NCBI GenBank assembly: GCA_905215105.1
Contig: CAJMOI010000046.1
Location: 1 to 13,061 of the forward strand
Source: an uncultured bacterium
GTDB taxonomy: Bacteria > Bacillota > Clostridia > Oscillospirales > Acutalibacteraceae
Reading direction: 5' to 3'
Length of the DNA: 13,061 nt
The position numbers and the translations under genes were made by a program. Position 1 is the first letter of the stretch; each line of letters opens with the position of its first letter. This document shows positions 1-6,425 of the stretch, in pieces. The notes beneath the pieces were generated by a model. The model searched no databases and was not told the origin of the DNA. It was given only the letters and a program-made list of their open reading frames with translations.

Positions 1-733
1 GGGAACTGTTCAGCTTCAGGAACCGGGATTTGACCACCTCCGCCGGATAGTCGTCCCCGGCAATGCGGATCGTCTCCCTGCGGGAACAGACGGTATCCAC
101 CATGAGCTCCACCAGCTCATTCAGCATATCCCGGTCCAGCCGGTCATCCCTGCAAAGATAGTCATACTCGATGTTCTCCAAAATCAGTTCCCGATAGCTT
201 TCTCGCTCCCGCATCCAGTCCCGTTCGGTCCGGTTGGCCCCTGCGGGGGTTTGGGGGCTTGATTGGATAGGATTTGATCCTTCCGTACTTGGTGAATGAG
301 TATTTGGTTCTTCAGGATTTCTTTTCTCTTTATTTAATTGCGGCCGGTTTTCCAGACATGGGTCATCCATATCCGGGTTTTCCGTATCTGGATAAGCCGT
401 ATCCGGTTCATCCTCACACGGCTGACTCGTGTCCGGCGGATGGGGCGTCTCGTAGATGACATACTCCACATCCACGATCTTGCCCTTGCTGTCCCGCAGG
501 CGATTGCGGACTATGTACCCAGCCCGTTCCAGCTCCTTCAGGGCGGAGCCGATGCTGTCCGTGCCCTCCTTGCAGATTTTGGCCAGGCCCCTGGTGGTGT
601 AGTTCCAGTCCTCCGGCAAGGACAGCATCATGGAGAGCAGCCCTTTGGATTTCAGCGACAGCCCCGCGTTGCGCAGGTGGTGGTTGGACATCACTGTGTA
701 GTCGCGGGTTTTCTCAATGCGAAATACCGCCAT
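1..733 (-). CDS. RepA-like replication initiator / DUF6017 family protein, 3' end cut by the window
   Basis: The frame is open from the ATG at 733 to the window edge (244 codons seen). The start is fixed by a strong AAGGAGGTGA ribosome binding site just upstream. Residues about 1-95 form a winged-helix region with the segments NHHLRNAGLSLKSKGLLSMM and LAKICKEGTDSIGSALKELE, as in RepA N-terminal proteins of plasmids and integrative elements. A variable linker of PDxxx pentapeptides follows. The last part (ESYRELILENIEYDYLCRDD, then RETIRIAGDDYPAEVVKSRF) matches the DUF6017 region I know from clostridial mobile elements. Its likely role is replication or maintenance of the excised element. It diverges from the ATPase gene at 967. 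Confidence 0.8.
   Translation of the reverse strand, partial: MAVFRIEKTRDYTVMSNHHLRNAGLSLKSKGLLSMMLSLPEDWNYTTRGLAKICKEGTDSIGSALKELERAGYIVRNRLRDSKGKIVDVEYVIYETPHPPDTSQPCEDEPDTAYPDTENPDMDDPCLENRPQLNKEKRNPEEPNTHSPSTEGSNPIQSSPQTPAGANRTERDWMRERESYRELILENIEYDYLCRDDRLDRDMLNELVELMVDTVCSRRETIRIAGDDYPAEVVKSRFLKLNSS
346..435 (-). repeat. Six degenerate 15-bp units encoding PDxxx pentapeptides in the RepA linker
   Basis: Six consecutive 15-bp units (346-360, 361-375, 376-390, 391-405, 406-420, 421-435) read on the minus strand as PDTSQ, PCEDE, PDTAY, PDTEN, PDMDD and PCLEN. The units stay in frame, so gain or loss changes linker length without a frameshift. They link the winged-helix region to the DUF6017 region. 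The units are divergent rather than identical, so they are old or under relaxed selection. Confidence 0.75.
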
Positions 734-833
734 AGTATCACCTCCTTTCGGTGCAGTTTCCGGTCAACGGAAAAGGCCATTTTTTATTGAATATTTAAAT
801 AAGTGACAAGTGGTTAGATTTACCTAGACTGAA

Positions 834-875
834 TACACGCCACATAGAAACTGTGGCGTGTAAAGTTTTAAAATT
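834..875 (+). terminator. Perfect 11-bp hairpin in the repA/ATPase divergent region
   Basis: Arms 834-844 and 852-862 are perfectly complementary around a 7-nt loop. On the plus strand the stem is followed by an A/T-rich stretch with TTTT and TTTTT runs. It would stop plus-strand transcription entering the ATPase promoter, for example antisense transcription from the repA side. Because it lies upstream of both divergent genes it could instead be an operator. The role is not settled by the sequence. Confidence 0.45.
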
Positions 876-907
876 TTTCTGCTAATTGTATGCTCAAATC
901 TATCATC

Positions 908-936
908 TTGTTATTTAAAAACAATAATGCTATACT
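908..936 (+). promoter_or_regulatory. Sigma-A-type promoter of the ATPase gene
   Basis: TTGTTA (908-913) and TATACT (931-936) are separated by exactly 17 nt, about 30 nt before the ATG at 967. A good ribosome binding site, AAGGAGGG (952-959), lies 7 nt before the start codon. The gene thus has its own promoter and is not co-transcribed with element genes. Confidence 0.65.
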
Positions 937-966
937 TGTTTCATAATTTTCAAGGAGGGAAAAGGT

Positions 967-2247
967 ATGCCTCAATCTATATTCTATCTAGACGATATAT
1001 ATGGTATCTCGAGAGACCTGCCCCTTAACTATGTTGAAAGGGAATATGTTGATAATACTTTTCGTAGAAACCTTAATAGGAAAAAACATGTGACTATTTT
1101 TGGAAGTTCTAAGCAGGGAAAGACCTGTTTGAGAAAGCATTGTCTGAAGGATGACGAATATATCCTTATTCAATGTAATAATCGGTGGTCAATATCGGAA
1201 CTTAATGCCAATATTCTGAAACGTGCTGGCTATGAATTAACGGAATCCACTAAAACATCCATGGGTGGAAAGGCAAAACTTATTGCATCCATAAAAGCTA
1301 CTTTTTGTATTGGCGGGGCTAGCGTCGGGTCAGAAGTGGAGGAAAGTCATTTAAGAGAAACAACACAACGTCAACTGGAATTGGATATTGACGATGTAAA
1401 TGATGTTATAGCGGCCTTAAATGGAATTCATTTTACCCAATATATTGTTCTAGAAGATTTTCATTATTTAAAACAAGATGTTCAAAAAAATTTTTCGATA
1501 GAGCTAAAAGCATTCCATGAAAATTCTGATTTGTGCTTTATAATAGTGGGTGTTTGGCTGGATGAAAATAAATTGTTGATTTATAATGGTGACTTAACTG
1601 GACGAATTGTTTCTGTAAATGCTGATGAGTGGCGCCCAGAGGATTTGCGACGGGTTATCCTAGAAGGGCAATGTCTATTAAATATAGAGTTTGATGAAAG
1701 CTTTATAAATACATTGATTGCAGAGTGTTTTGGAAATGTCTATATTGTGCAAGAGGCTTGTCACAGAATCTGTGAGGAAAACAATATCTACGAAACACAG
1801 AAGGATATTCAAGTAATAGGCAGAGATAGAAATGTAAAAGAACTTGTTCAAGCCATTGTCCGTGAACAATCCGGAAGGTATAATGCATTTCTTTCTAATT
1901 ATTCGTGCGGATTTCAAGAAACAACCCTTGAAATGCATAAATGGTTACTATACCCAATTTTAGCTGCCTCATCCGATGACTTGCTACGGGGCTTGTCATA
2001 TCGATTTATTCGTAACACGCTTGAATCTGTTCACCCTAGAAAACAGGAACTAAATGCCGGAAATGTTACTCAGGCATTAAAAGCTGTGGTTTCGCTACAA
2101 TTATTTAAGTCTATTCAGCCAATTATCCTAGATTATGACGAATCAAATTTGATGCTCCATGTTGTTGATCGTGGGTTTATTATTTGGTTGAATGTCCAAT
2201 CTAAAGAAGATCTTTTTTCAGCTGCAGGGCTACCTATGCCTGAATGA
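967..2247 (+). CDS. P-loop ATPase of the AAA+/STAND type, cargo of the integrative element, function unknown
   Basis: The protein has 426 residues. Walker A is GSSKQGKT (46-53). Walker B is YIVLEDFHYL (about 159-168), with acidic residues E163 and D164. A sensor-like strand FIIVGVWLDENK (191-202) is followed by GDLTGRI. The C-terminal third (about 320-415) is helical with a winged-helix flavour (YRFIRNTLESV, GNVTQALKAVVSLQLFKSI). This order resembles Orc/Cdc6-like and STAND ATPases. There is no signal peptide or membrane segment. Base composition is clearly more AT-rich than both neighbours, so it looks separately acquired. It stands alone with its own promoter and a bidirectional terminator in an element end that often carries cargo. 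A defence role is possible but nothing in the sequence proves it. Confidence 0.75.
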   Translation: MPQSIFYLDDIYGISRDLPLNYVEREYVDNTFRRNLNRKKHVTIFGSSKQGKTCLRKHCLKDDEYILIQCNNRWSISELNANILKRAGYELTESTKTSMGGKAKLIASIKATFCIGGASVGSEVEESHLRETTQRQLELDIDDVNDVIAALNGIHFTQYIVLEDFHYLKQDVQKNFSIELKAFHENSDLCFIIVGVWLDENKLLIYNGDLTGRIVSVNADEWRPEDLRRVILEGQCLLNIEFDESFINTLIAECFGNVYIVQEACHRICEENNIYETQKDIQVIGRDRNVKELVQAIVREQSGRYNAFLSNYSCGFQETTLEMHKWLLYPILAASSDDLLRGLSYRFIRNTLESVHPRKQELNAGNVTQALKAVVSLQLFKSIQPIILDYDESNLMLHVVDRGFIIWLNVQSKEDLFSAAGLPMPE

Positions 2248-2305
2248 GGCAGTTTAAAAAGTAGAATTGTCATCATCCATTTGATATGAAATCCGTTTTG
2301 AAGGT

Positions 2306-2340
2306 AAAATCGCCGCACTTAAAATGTGCGGCGATTTTAT
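2306..2340. terminator. Bidirectional terminator between the ATPase and excisionase-like genes
   Basis: AAAATCGCCGCAC (2306-2318) and GTGCGGCGATTTT (2326-2338) form a perfect 13-bp stem with a 7-nt loop, and both ends are U-rich on their own strand. It lies between two genes that end towards each other (stops at 2247 plus and 2363 minus), so it can serve both. Confidence 0.8.
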
Positions 2341-2362
2341 TTTGTTGGCCAGTGTTCTGCTG

Positions 2363-2563
2363 TCAGTTTTTGTTTTCTTCCATCCCCAGCCAATCCTCAA
2401 AGGACTTCCTGGAGATGCGGATCATGTTGCCGATGCGGATCGTCTTGAACGATCCGGAGTTTGCGAGTTTATAGGCCGTAGCGCGGCCAATACCGAGAAT
2501 GGCTGCGATGTTATTCACTGTGTATGTTCTGCTTTGGGGCGTCCCTTTTTCGTTGGTGCTCAT
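2363..2563 (-). CDS. Excisionase-like (Xis/MerR-type helix-turn-helix) small DNA-binding protein
   Basis: The 66-residue protein has the layout of the excisionase DNA-binding family: YTVNNIAAILGIGRATAYKL (first helices and turn), then IRIGNMIRISRKSFEDWLG (wing and final helix). I chose the ATG at 2563 because AAGGGAG lies about 7 nt upstream. An in-frame ATG at 2584 has no such site and would add only seven residues. In clostridial integrative elements such proteins direct excision together with a tyrosine integrase. Here it lies about 35 bp from the proposed element end, but no integrase is adjacent. It could instead be a plain regulator. Confidence 0.75.
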   Translation of the reverse strand: MSTNEKGTPQSRTYTVNNIAAILGIGRATAYKLANSGSFKTIRIGNMIRISRKSFEDWLGMEENKN

Positions 2564-2596
2564 AAAACGATCTCCCTTGCTCATACGATATTTGAA

Positions 2597-2624
2597 GTGA
2601 GTTTGAGTCTCGCTGGGGGTGCCA
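2597..2624 (+). other. tRNA-like 3' fragment (T-arm, acceptor strand, CCA), probable attachment site
   Basis: GTGAG (2597-2601) can pair with CTCGC (2609-2613) across a 7-nt loop TTTGAGT. TGGGGGT (2614-2620), G and CCA follow, matching the T-arm, 3' acceptor strand, discriminator and CCA of a tRNA. The upstream sequence is the excisionase coding region, so only the 3' end is present. The loop has T where nearly all tRNAs have C56, consistent with a displaced, non-functional copy. Six nt later a strong plus-strand terminator begins. The identity of the tRNA cannot be told from this fragment. Confidence 0.5.
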
Positions 2625-2629
2625 AAAGC

Positions 2630-2671
2630 AACCGCTGTAAGCCGTTTTTTCGATGGCTTACAGCGGTTTTT
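2630..2671 (+). terminator. Strong plus-strand terminator, probably of the displaced tRNA; also faces the XRE gene end
   Basis: AACCGCTGTAAGCC (2630-2643) and GGCTTACAGCGGTT (2655-2668) form a perfect 14-bp stem, followed on the plus strand by TTTTTC. The only plus-strand object just upstream is the tRNA-like 3' end, so it fits as the original tRNA terminator. On the minus strand the same hairpin sits 29 nt after the XRE-SdpI stop codon and could also stop that transcript, although its T-run is weaker. Confidence 0.75.
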
Positions 2672-2699
2672 CTTTCTGCGTTTGCCGCAGTGGGAGCGA

Positions 2700-3479
2700 T
2701 TATCTGCCGCGCATTTTCCTCCAAAAGAAGAGCCCAGAAAGAAGGCCGGGCACGCCGATCCAAAGGATCATCGCGCCCAGGGTAACCAGTTCAAAGGAGG
2801 AGACGGTCAAAGAACAGGCGATATACAGCAGGGTAACGGGAAGAGAAATCCCGCCGAGAATCCTGTGGGCGAGATACCAGGTCTCCTCGTCCAATACCGT
2901 CCACGGCAGGCGGAGACCAGTGTGTCTGCTGTAGGGCAGCTTCGGCGCCACGATTCCCGCAAAGAGCATCACGCAGGACACGACCGCCATGGCAAACATC
3001 CGCTCTCCGTATTCTGAAAACGTCACCACATCCAAGGCGATCAAAAGGGCAAATACCACGCCGGCCACAAACATGCTGATGTTGCACAGGGTGGTCAGGC
3101 GCAGGACTTTCAGATTGCCGTCCTCGGCGGCCTCGCTGGTCAAAAGGGGCAGGTTGCGATAGAGAAGGATCGCCGCCGCCAGCAGACACGCGCCGGTCAA
3201 AAGGAGGGAGACGATCTCCTGACGGATGAGCAGCGCCAGCAGCAGGGCCCAAAAGGAAAGAAACAGAATCCACCCTCTCTTCCGGCCAACTTGCCGCTGC
3301 AGCGTTTCCCGCCGTGCGTGCTCCGCCAGCTGCTGGTTGGCCTTTGCCAGTTCTTCGGCCAAGTTCAGCCCGTCCTGGCTGTCCGCCGGAAGCTCCAGCA
3401 GCTGGCTGACGGAGACCCCCAGCACTTCCGCGATGCGCAGGACAACGTCCGCATCGGGAACGGACAACCCGGTTTCCCA
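2700..3479 (-). pseudogene. XRE-SdpI-like membrane regulator, C-terminal part, split by the 8.46-kb element
   Basis: Reading from W (3477-3479) gives WE, TG, LSVPDADVVLRIAEVLGVSV. This begins exactly in the middle of an XRE helix-turn-helix, with an in-frame TAA immediately beyond the junction. The rest has a short linker and coiled region, then several hydrophobic segments (for example GWILFLSFWALLLALLI and MFVAGVVFALLIALDVV). It also has the pattern RHTGLRLPWTVLDEETWYLAHR, which resembles the SdpI family signature. The missing N-terminal 33 codons are at 11941-12039. Joined, they encode about 292 residues. A TTG at 3467 could start a 255-residue fragment, but no ribosome binding site is seen. 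The intact protein is presumably a membrane-tethered transcription regulator; its signal is unknown. Confidence 0.85.
3469..3479. repeat. Left attachment core (att) of the serine-recombinase element
   Basis: CCGGTTTCCCA here matches CCGTTTTCCCA at 11930-11940 in the same orientation, with one mismatch. The two copies are 8,461 bp apart. It lies in the W-E-x-G codons of the split XRE gene, 22 bp beyond the recombinase stop codon. The crossover dinucleotide may lie in TTTCCCA or in CCG; the sequence does not decide. Confidence 0.8.
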
Positions 3480-3491
3480 AAGTTAAGGATA
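3473..3491. repeat. Left arm of the element's inverted terminal repeat / attP half-site
   Basis: TTTCCCAAAGTTAAGGATA is matched at 17 of 19 positions by the reverse complement of 11909-11927. In the excised circle the two arms would face each other across 6 nt, giving an imperfect palindrome like the attP sites of large serine recombinases. Confidence 0.75.
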
Positions 3492-3501
3492 TGTATACAG
3501 G

Positions 3502-5118
3502 TTAATCAATTTTGCCGATAAAGCGGTAGTAAATCTCAATCTCTTGCTCTCGCATACCATCTTCGCCTTTAGTGGCCTCGTGAATCACAATCTTCTCAAT
3601 CAGGGCGTTGAGCAGTTCGGCGTTCAGCTCCGTGGGTGCGGCATACTGACGGATCAGGGCAAGCCACTTTTCCGCATAGGAGGCATTTTCCCGTTCTTCC
3701 GCCAGTCGAACTGTCAAGACTTGAATCTTGGATTCAAGTTCCTGCTGTTCCGTCTGATACTTCTGAGAGAGCATCGTGAAGTTGGCCTCCGTGATCCGTT
3801 CAGCGGCCCAGTCCTCGTACATTTTAGCGAACAGCTTGTCCACCTCGGCCTTGCGCTTTTGAGCCTTGGCCAGTTCAGAAGCCTGCCGCTTGGCCGCCGC
3901 AGCCCTCTCCCGGTCACTGGTCGCCAGAAGCTGCCGTAAAAGGCCCTGTTCGTCCATCTGGGCCTGTTCCGACCAGTACTGGATACGGGACAACACATAG
4001 GTATACAAAACATCATAGCGGACATAATGAGCGGAGCATTTCCCCTCGATTTTACCGTACTGCCGATAGGATGTACAGTTGAAATAACTGTACGGCACCT
4101 TGTTGCACTTGTTCGTTGCGAAACTCATAGACCATCCACAATCGGCGCAGCGCACCAACCCGGCAAATATTTGAGTCGTAGCGTTCCCCAATTTTCTACG
4201 GCGGCTGGTGATCTGCTCTTGTACCCGTTCAAACACATCTTTAGAGATGATGGCCTCATGGGTCCCCTCGATCCGCATCCATTCACTTTCTGGTTTCCGC
4301 ATCCGCTTTTTGTTCTTATAAGAGATGTTCGTTTCTCGATAATGAACCGTATTGCCGATGTAGGTTTCGTCTTTCAAGATACTCTTGACTTGGGCAATCG
4401 TCCAAGCATACCGCTTTTCCTCGGGGGCATCCGCATAGATGTGGGCAAACTTTCCGTCCTGCTGGTATTTCAGCCAGCCGGAAGTAGGAACCTTTTCGTC
4501 CATCAGAATACGGGTGATCTTGGCCGCCCCTACCCCGTAGAATGCAAGATTGAATATCTTTTCAATAATCCACCGGGTTCCCTCGTCAATGACCAGCTTG
4601 TTCTTAATCTCCGGGTGCCGCTTGTACCCGATGGGAGCATAGGCAAAAGTGCGCTCTCCCGCCTTGAACTTGGCTCGGAGGGAGTTTTTGACCTTGCGAC
4701 TGGTATCTTTGGCAAACCACTCATTGAACAGATTCTTGAACGGCACCAGGTCACTCAGACCCTTTTCCGTGTCCTCATTATCGTCAACGGCTACATAACG
4801 GACCCGCTGTTCCGGAAAGTAGAACTCCAGGTAGTAGTCCATCATGATGTGCTCACGACCGAACCTGGACAGGTCTTTGGTGATGATGCAGTTGACCTTT
4901 CCAGTCTCAATATCTCTCAGCATACGCTGGAAGTCAGGACGGTCAAAGTTCGTGCCGCTCCATCCGTCATCCACATATTCGCCAACGATATGGAGACTAT
5001 GCTCTTTGGCATACTGCCGCAAAATCTTGCGCTGGGTCTCGATACTGACACTCTCACCGTAGTCCTCATCATCACGGCTCAGGCGCAGATAGAGTGCTGT
5101 CTTGTAGGGTTGTTTCAT
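3502..5118 (-). CDS. Large serine recombinase (TnpX/CcrA-type site-specific integrase)
   Basis: The 538-residue protein starts at the second of two adjacent ATGs, which places the AAGGAGG site 5 nt upstream; the first ATG (5121) would be only 2 nt away. The resolvase domain holds the catalytic serine in YLRLSRDDED (S14), then DGWSGTNFDRPDFQRML and KDLSRFGREH (81-90). A recombinase domain follows (about 160-300; IGYKRHPEIKNKLVIDEG). The zinc ribbon uses C324, C327, C348 and C361. A long charged coiled-coil region runs over about 385-500. This is the full domain set of a large serine integrase. The stop codon is 22 bp from the left attachment core, the usual position for such an enzyme. It is predicted to integrate and excise the 8.46-kb element. 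Confidence 0.95.
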   Translation of the reverse strand: MKQPYKTALYLRLSRDDEDYGESVSIETQRKILRQYAKEHSLHIVGEYVDDGWSGTNFDRPDFQRMLRDIETGKVNCIITKDLSRFGREHIMMDYYLEFYFPEQRVRYVAVDDNEDTEKGLSDLVPFKNLFNEWFAKDTSRKVKNSLRAKFKAGERTFAYAPIGYKRHPEIKNKLVIDEGTRWIIEKIFNLAFYGVGAAKITRILMDEKVPTSGWLKYQQDGKFAHIYADAPEEKRYAWTIAQVKSILKDETYIGNTVHYRETNISYKNKKRMRKPESEWMRIEGTHEAIISKDVFERVQEQITSRRRKLGNATTQIFAGLVRCADCGWSMSFATNKCNKVPYSYFNCTSYRQYGKIEGKCSAHYVRYDVLYTYVLSRIQYWSEQAQMDEQGLLRQLLATSDRERAAAAKRQASELAKAQKRKAEVDKLFAKMYEDWAAERITEANFTMLSQKYQTEQQELESKIQVLTVRLAEERENASYAEKWLALIRQYAAPTELNAELLNALIEKIVIHEATKGEDGMREQEIEIYYRFIGKID

Positions 5119-5169
5119 CATAACCTCCTTCTGTTGAAACAACCCACGCTTACAATACTTGCTATGAAC

Positions 5170-5198
5170 ATTGTACCATATGCGTGGTTTTGCTTCAA
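5170..5198 (-). promoter_or_regulatory. Promoter of the serine recombinase gene
   Basis: On the minus strand TTGAAG (5193-5198) and TACAAT (5170-5175) are 17 nt apart, about 50 nt before the start at 5118. It overlaps the stop codon of the upstream tnpW-like gene, so the recombinase can be expressed alone. CCACGC/GCGTGG and ACAAT/ATTGT segments form a loose dyad around the -10 region (about 5145-5187), a possible operator. Confidence 0.6.
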
Positions 5199-5377
5199 TG
5201 GGCAAAAGGTGGCTCTTGCTGGTGCTGTGCCATATTGCTGATCATATCCTCTACCAGCACAGACAAAGTCTTTCCTGCTTTCTGGAAGTGCTCTGTGACC
5301 TTAATCCGGGTCGTGCCGATTATAAAGTATGTAGCTCCGTTGATCATAACGGTTTTTCCTCGTATGGGCTGTTTCAT
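5195..5377 (-). CDS. TnpW-like transposon-encoded small protein
   Basis: This is a 60-residue protein upstream of and co-directional with the serine recombinase. It contains INGATYFIIGTTRIKVTEHF followed by KAGKTLSVLVEDMI. The pattern (short beta strands with G-x-T-Y, then a T-x-H-F and a K-T-L segment) is like the small TnpW proteins that accompany TnpX-type recombinases. That assignment is from memory of the family and is not certain. I chose the ATG at 5377, with AGGTGG 5 nt upstream; a GTG at 5386 is also possible. The ribosome binding site lies inside an 11-bp inverted repeat, so translation may be controlled. Its role in transposition is unknown. Confidence 0.6.
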   Translation of the reverse strand: MKQPIRGKTVMINGATYFIIGTTRIKVTEHFQKAGKTLSVLVEDMISNMAQHQQEPPFAH

Positions 5378-5378
5378 G

Positions 5379-5428
5379 TAAGCCACCTGTTTCGTGTGTG
5401 AACTCTGATATTTCCATCAGGTGGCTTA
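5379..5428 (-). promoter_or_regulatory. 11-bp hairpin that would occlude the tnpW-like ribosome binding site
   Basis: TAAGCCACCTG (5379-5389) and CAGGTGGCTTA (5418-5428) are perfect inverted copies separated by 28 nt. On the minus-strand RNA the downstream arm contains the AGGTGG ribosome binding site and ends 1 nt before the ATG at 5377. The loop also holds a small open frame starting ATGGAAATATCAG that overlaps the real start. This looks like a translational switch, but no ligand or trigger can be named. Confidence 0.55.
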
Positions 5429-5462
5429 TCTTACGCAAGGCCCTGTTCCCGCTATCAGGGGA

Positions 5463-6425
5463 CTACTCCGTATAGTTATAGTGGGAAAAGATGATTTCCA
5501 GCCGATTATGTCCCATGGCCCCACTGACGGCGGCGACCACCTGGGTGGGATGTCCACGGTAGGTATCACCGCAGTGCTTGTCCCGTCCGCTGAGATGGAT
5601 GTAGTTTTCAGCTCTCAAATCTCCTCCAAACCAGGGTTTGCCCTCGCTATTCTCCTGCTCCAACTGCTTGAGTAAAGCAGAGCAATACTCGGCCCGGAAA
5701 CGGTGATTGTCAATGTGGGTGTCATAGGCCGTAAACAGAGATTTGGAGGCCTCCTGCGCCCTGTTTACGATGGCGGTGACCTGCTCCTTGTAGGTATTCA
5801 AAACCGGCGCAATCCGCTCCTTGCCGCCCTTTTCCACCACCCGGATCCCTACCACTTGCCCCCGACTGTTGCGCACACAGTCATTTGGGGTAATCCTGGT
5901 GATAGAGGCACGGCGGCACCCACAGGCTTTGGCAACGGTAATCTGATCCTGAAACCTTCCAAACCGCCGCCGGTCGTTTTCGGTCTCCTCCCGACTGCGG
6001 GTGATCTCTGATTTTTTTCGCTGACGTAGGCCCAGTTCCTTTTTTGACAAGTCAAACCCCATGGCCTTGTTGATGGCGGCCATATCCCGGCTCACCGTCC
6101 AGGAGGACAGCCCTGCCGCCTCCCGCTCCTGCAGGTAGGCAGCAGCATGGGCCTTGGTGATTTGAGCGGCATTCTTTACCTTGTGGGCGGAAAGCCACTT
6201 TGCGAAGGGCTGCATGGCAGCCCGGTAGGTTTCCATGGTACCCAGACTGAAAATTCCGTCCACCTTGGCCGGGTTGTAGCCCTCCAGATTTCCATGCTCT
6301 TTGAAGTAGGACTCCCGTGCTGCCTGTTTGGCCTCATGCTTGCTTTGCCCAAACCGTGCCAGCTTGGACAGCCGATTTTGCAGACCGCCAAAGATCCGTT
6401 TTGCTGCCCCTTTCAATTCTGACAT
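5463..6425 (-). CDS. Tyrosine recombinase / phage-type integrase, apparently complete
   Basis: The 320-residue protein has a SAM-like core-binding N-terminal half (about 55-125; TMETYRAAMQPFAKWLSA) and a catalytic half. Visible catalytic residues are R171/R172 in GCRRASITRI, a lysine in the EKGGKERIAPVL hairpin, H241-x-x-R244 in HRFRAEYC, H306 in GAMGHNRLE and a tyrosine (Y316 or Y318) in SHYNY. The set is complete. The start at 6425 is chosen for AGAAGGAA about 6 nt upstream; an upstream in-frame ATG at 6470 has none. It is unusual beside a serine recombinase that already explains the element ends. It might act on another site, such as a dimer-resolution or inversion site, or be left from an earlier element. 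Confidence 0.85.
   Translation of the reverse strand: MSELKGAAKRIFGGLQNRLSKLARFGQSKHEAKQAARESYFKEHGNLEGYNPAKVDGIFSLGTMETYRAAMQPFAKWLSAHKVKNAAQITKAHAAAYLQEREAAGLSSWTVSRDMAAINKAMGFDLSKKELGLRQRKKSEITRSREETENDRRRFGRFQDQITVAKACGCRRASITRITPNDCVRNSRGQVVGIRVVEKGGKERIAPVLNTYKEQVTAIVNRAQEASKSLFTAYDTHIDNHRFRAEYCSALLKQLEQENSEGKPWFGGDLRAENYIHLSGRDKHCGDTYRGHPTQVVAAVSGAMGHNRLEIIFSHYNYTE

Larger units (their letters stand above)
1..2624. mobile_element. Right end of an integrative (ICE-like) element, continues left of the window
   Basis: This segment carries a RepA/DUF6017-type replication initiator, an AT-rich cargo ATPase and a small excisionase-like protein. These are typical of clostridial integrative elements. 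It ends at a tRNA-like 3' fragment (2597-2624) that is followed directly by a strong plus-strand terminator with no plus-strand gene to serve. This is the arrangement expected where a tyrosine integrase inserted an element at a tRNA 3' end. The intact tRNA and the integrase would lie left of the window. No integrase lies next to the excisionase here, so the boundary and the element type are inferred. Confidence 0.55.

Noticed and set aside
2552..2624. A complete tRNA gene ending at 2624
   Set aside because: Upstream of the T-arm the sequence is the start of the excisionase-like gene; no anticodon arm, D-arm or 5' acceptor strand can be found.
2791..3480. A 229-codon alternative minus-strand frame (MGNRVVRSRCG...) over the XRE-SdpI part
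   Set aside because: It is out of frame with the helix-turn-helix and membrane segments and has Arg/Gly/Pro-rich shadow composition.
4027..5241. A 404-codon plus-strand frame opposite the serine recombinase
   Set aside because: The minus-strand frame has all recombinase domains and a strong ribosome binding site; the plus frame has no domain pattern or ribosome binding site.
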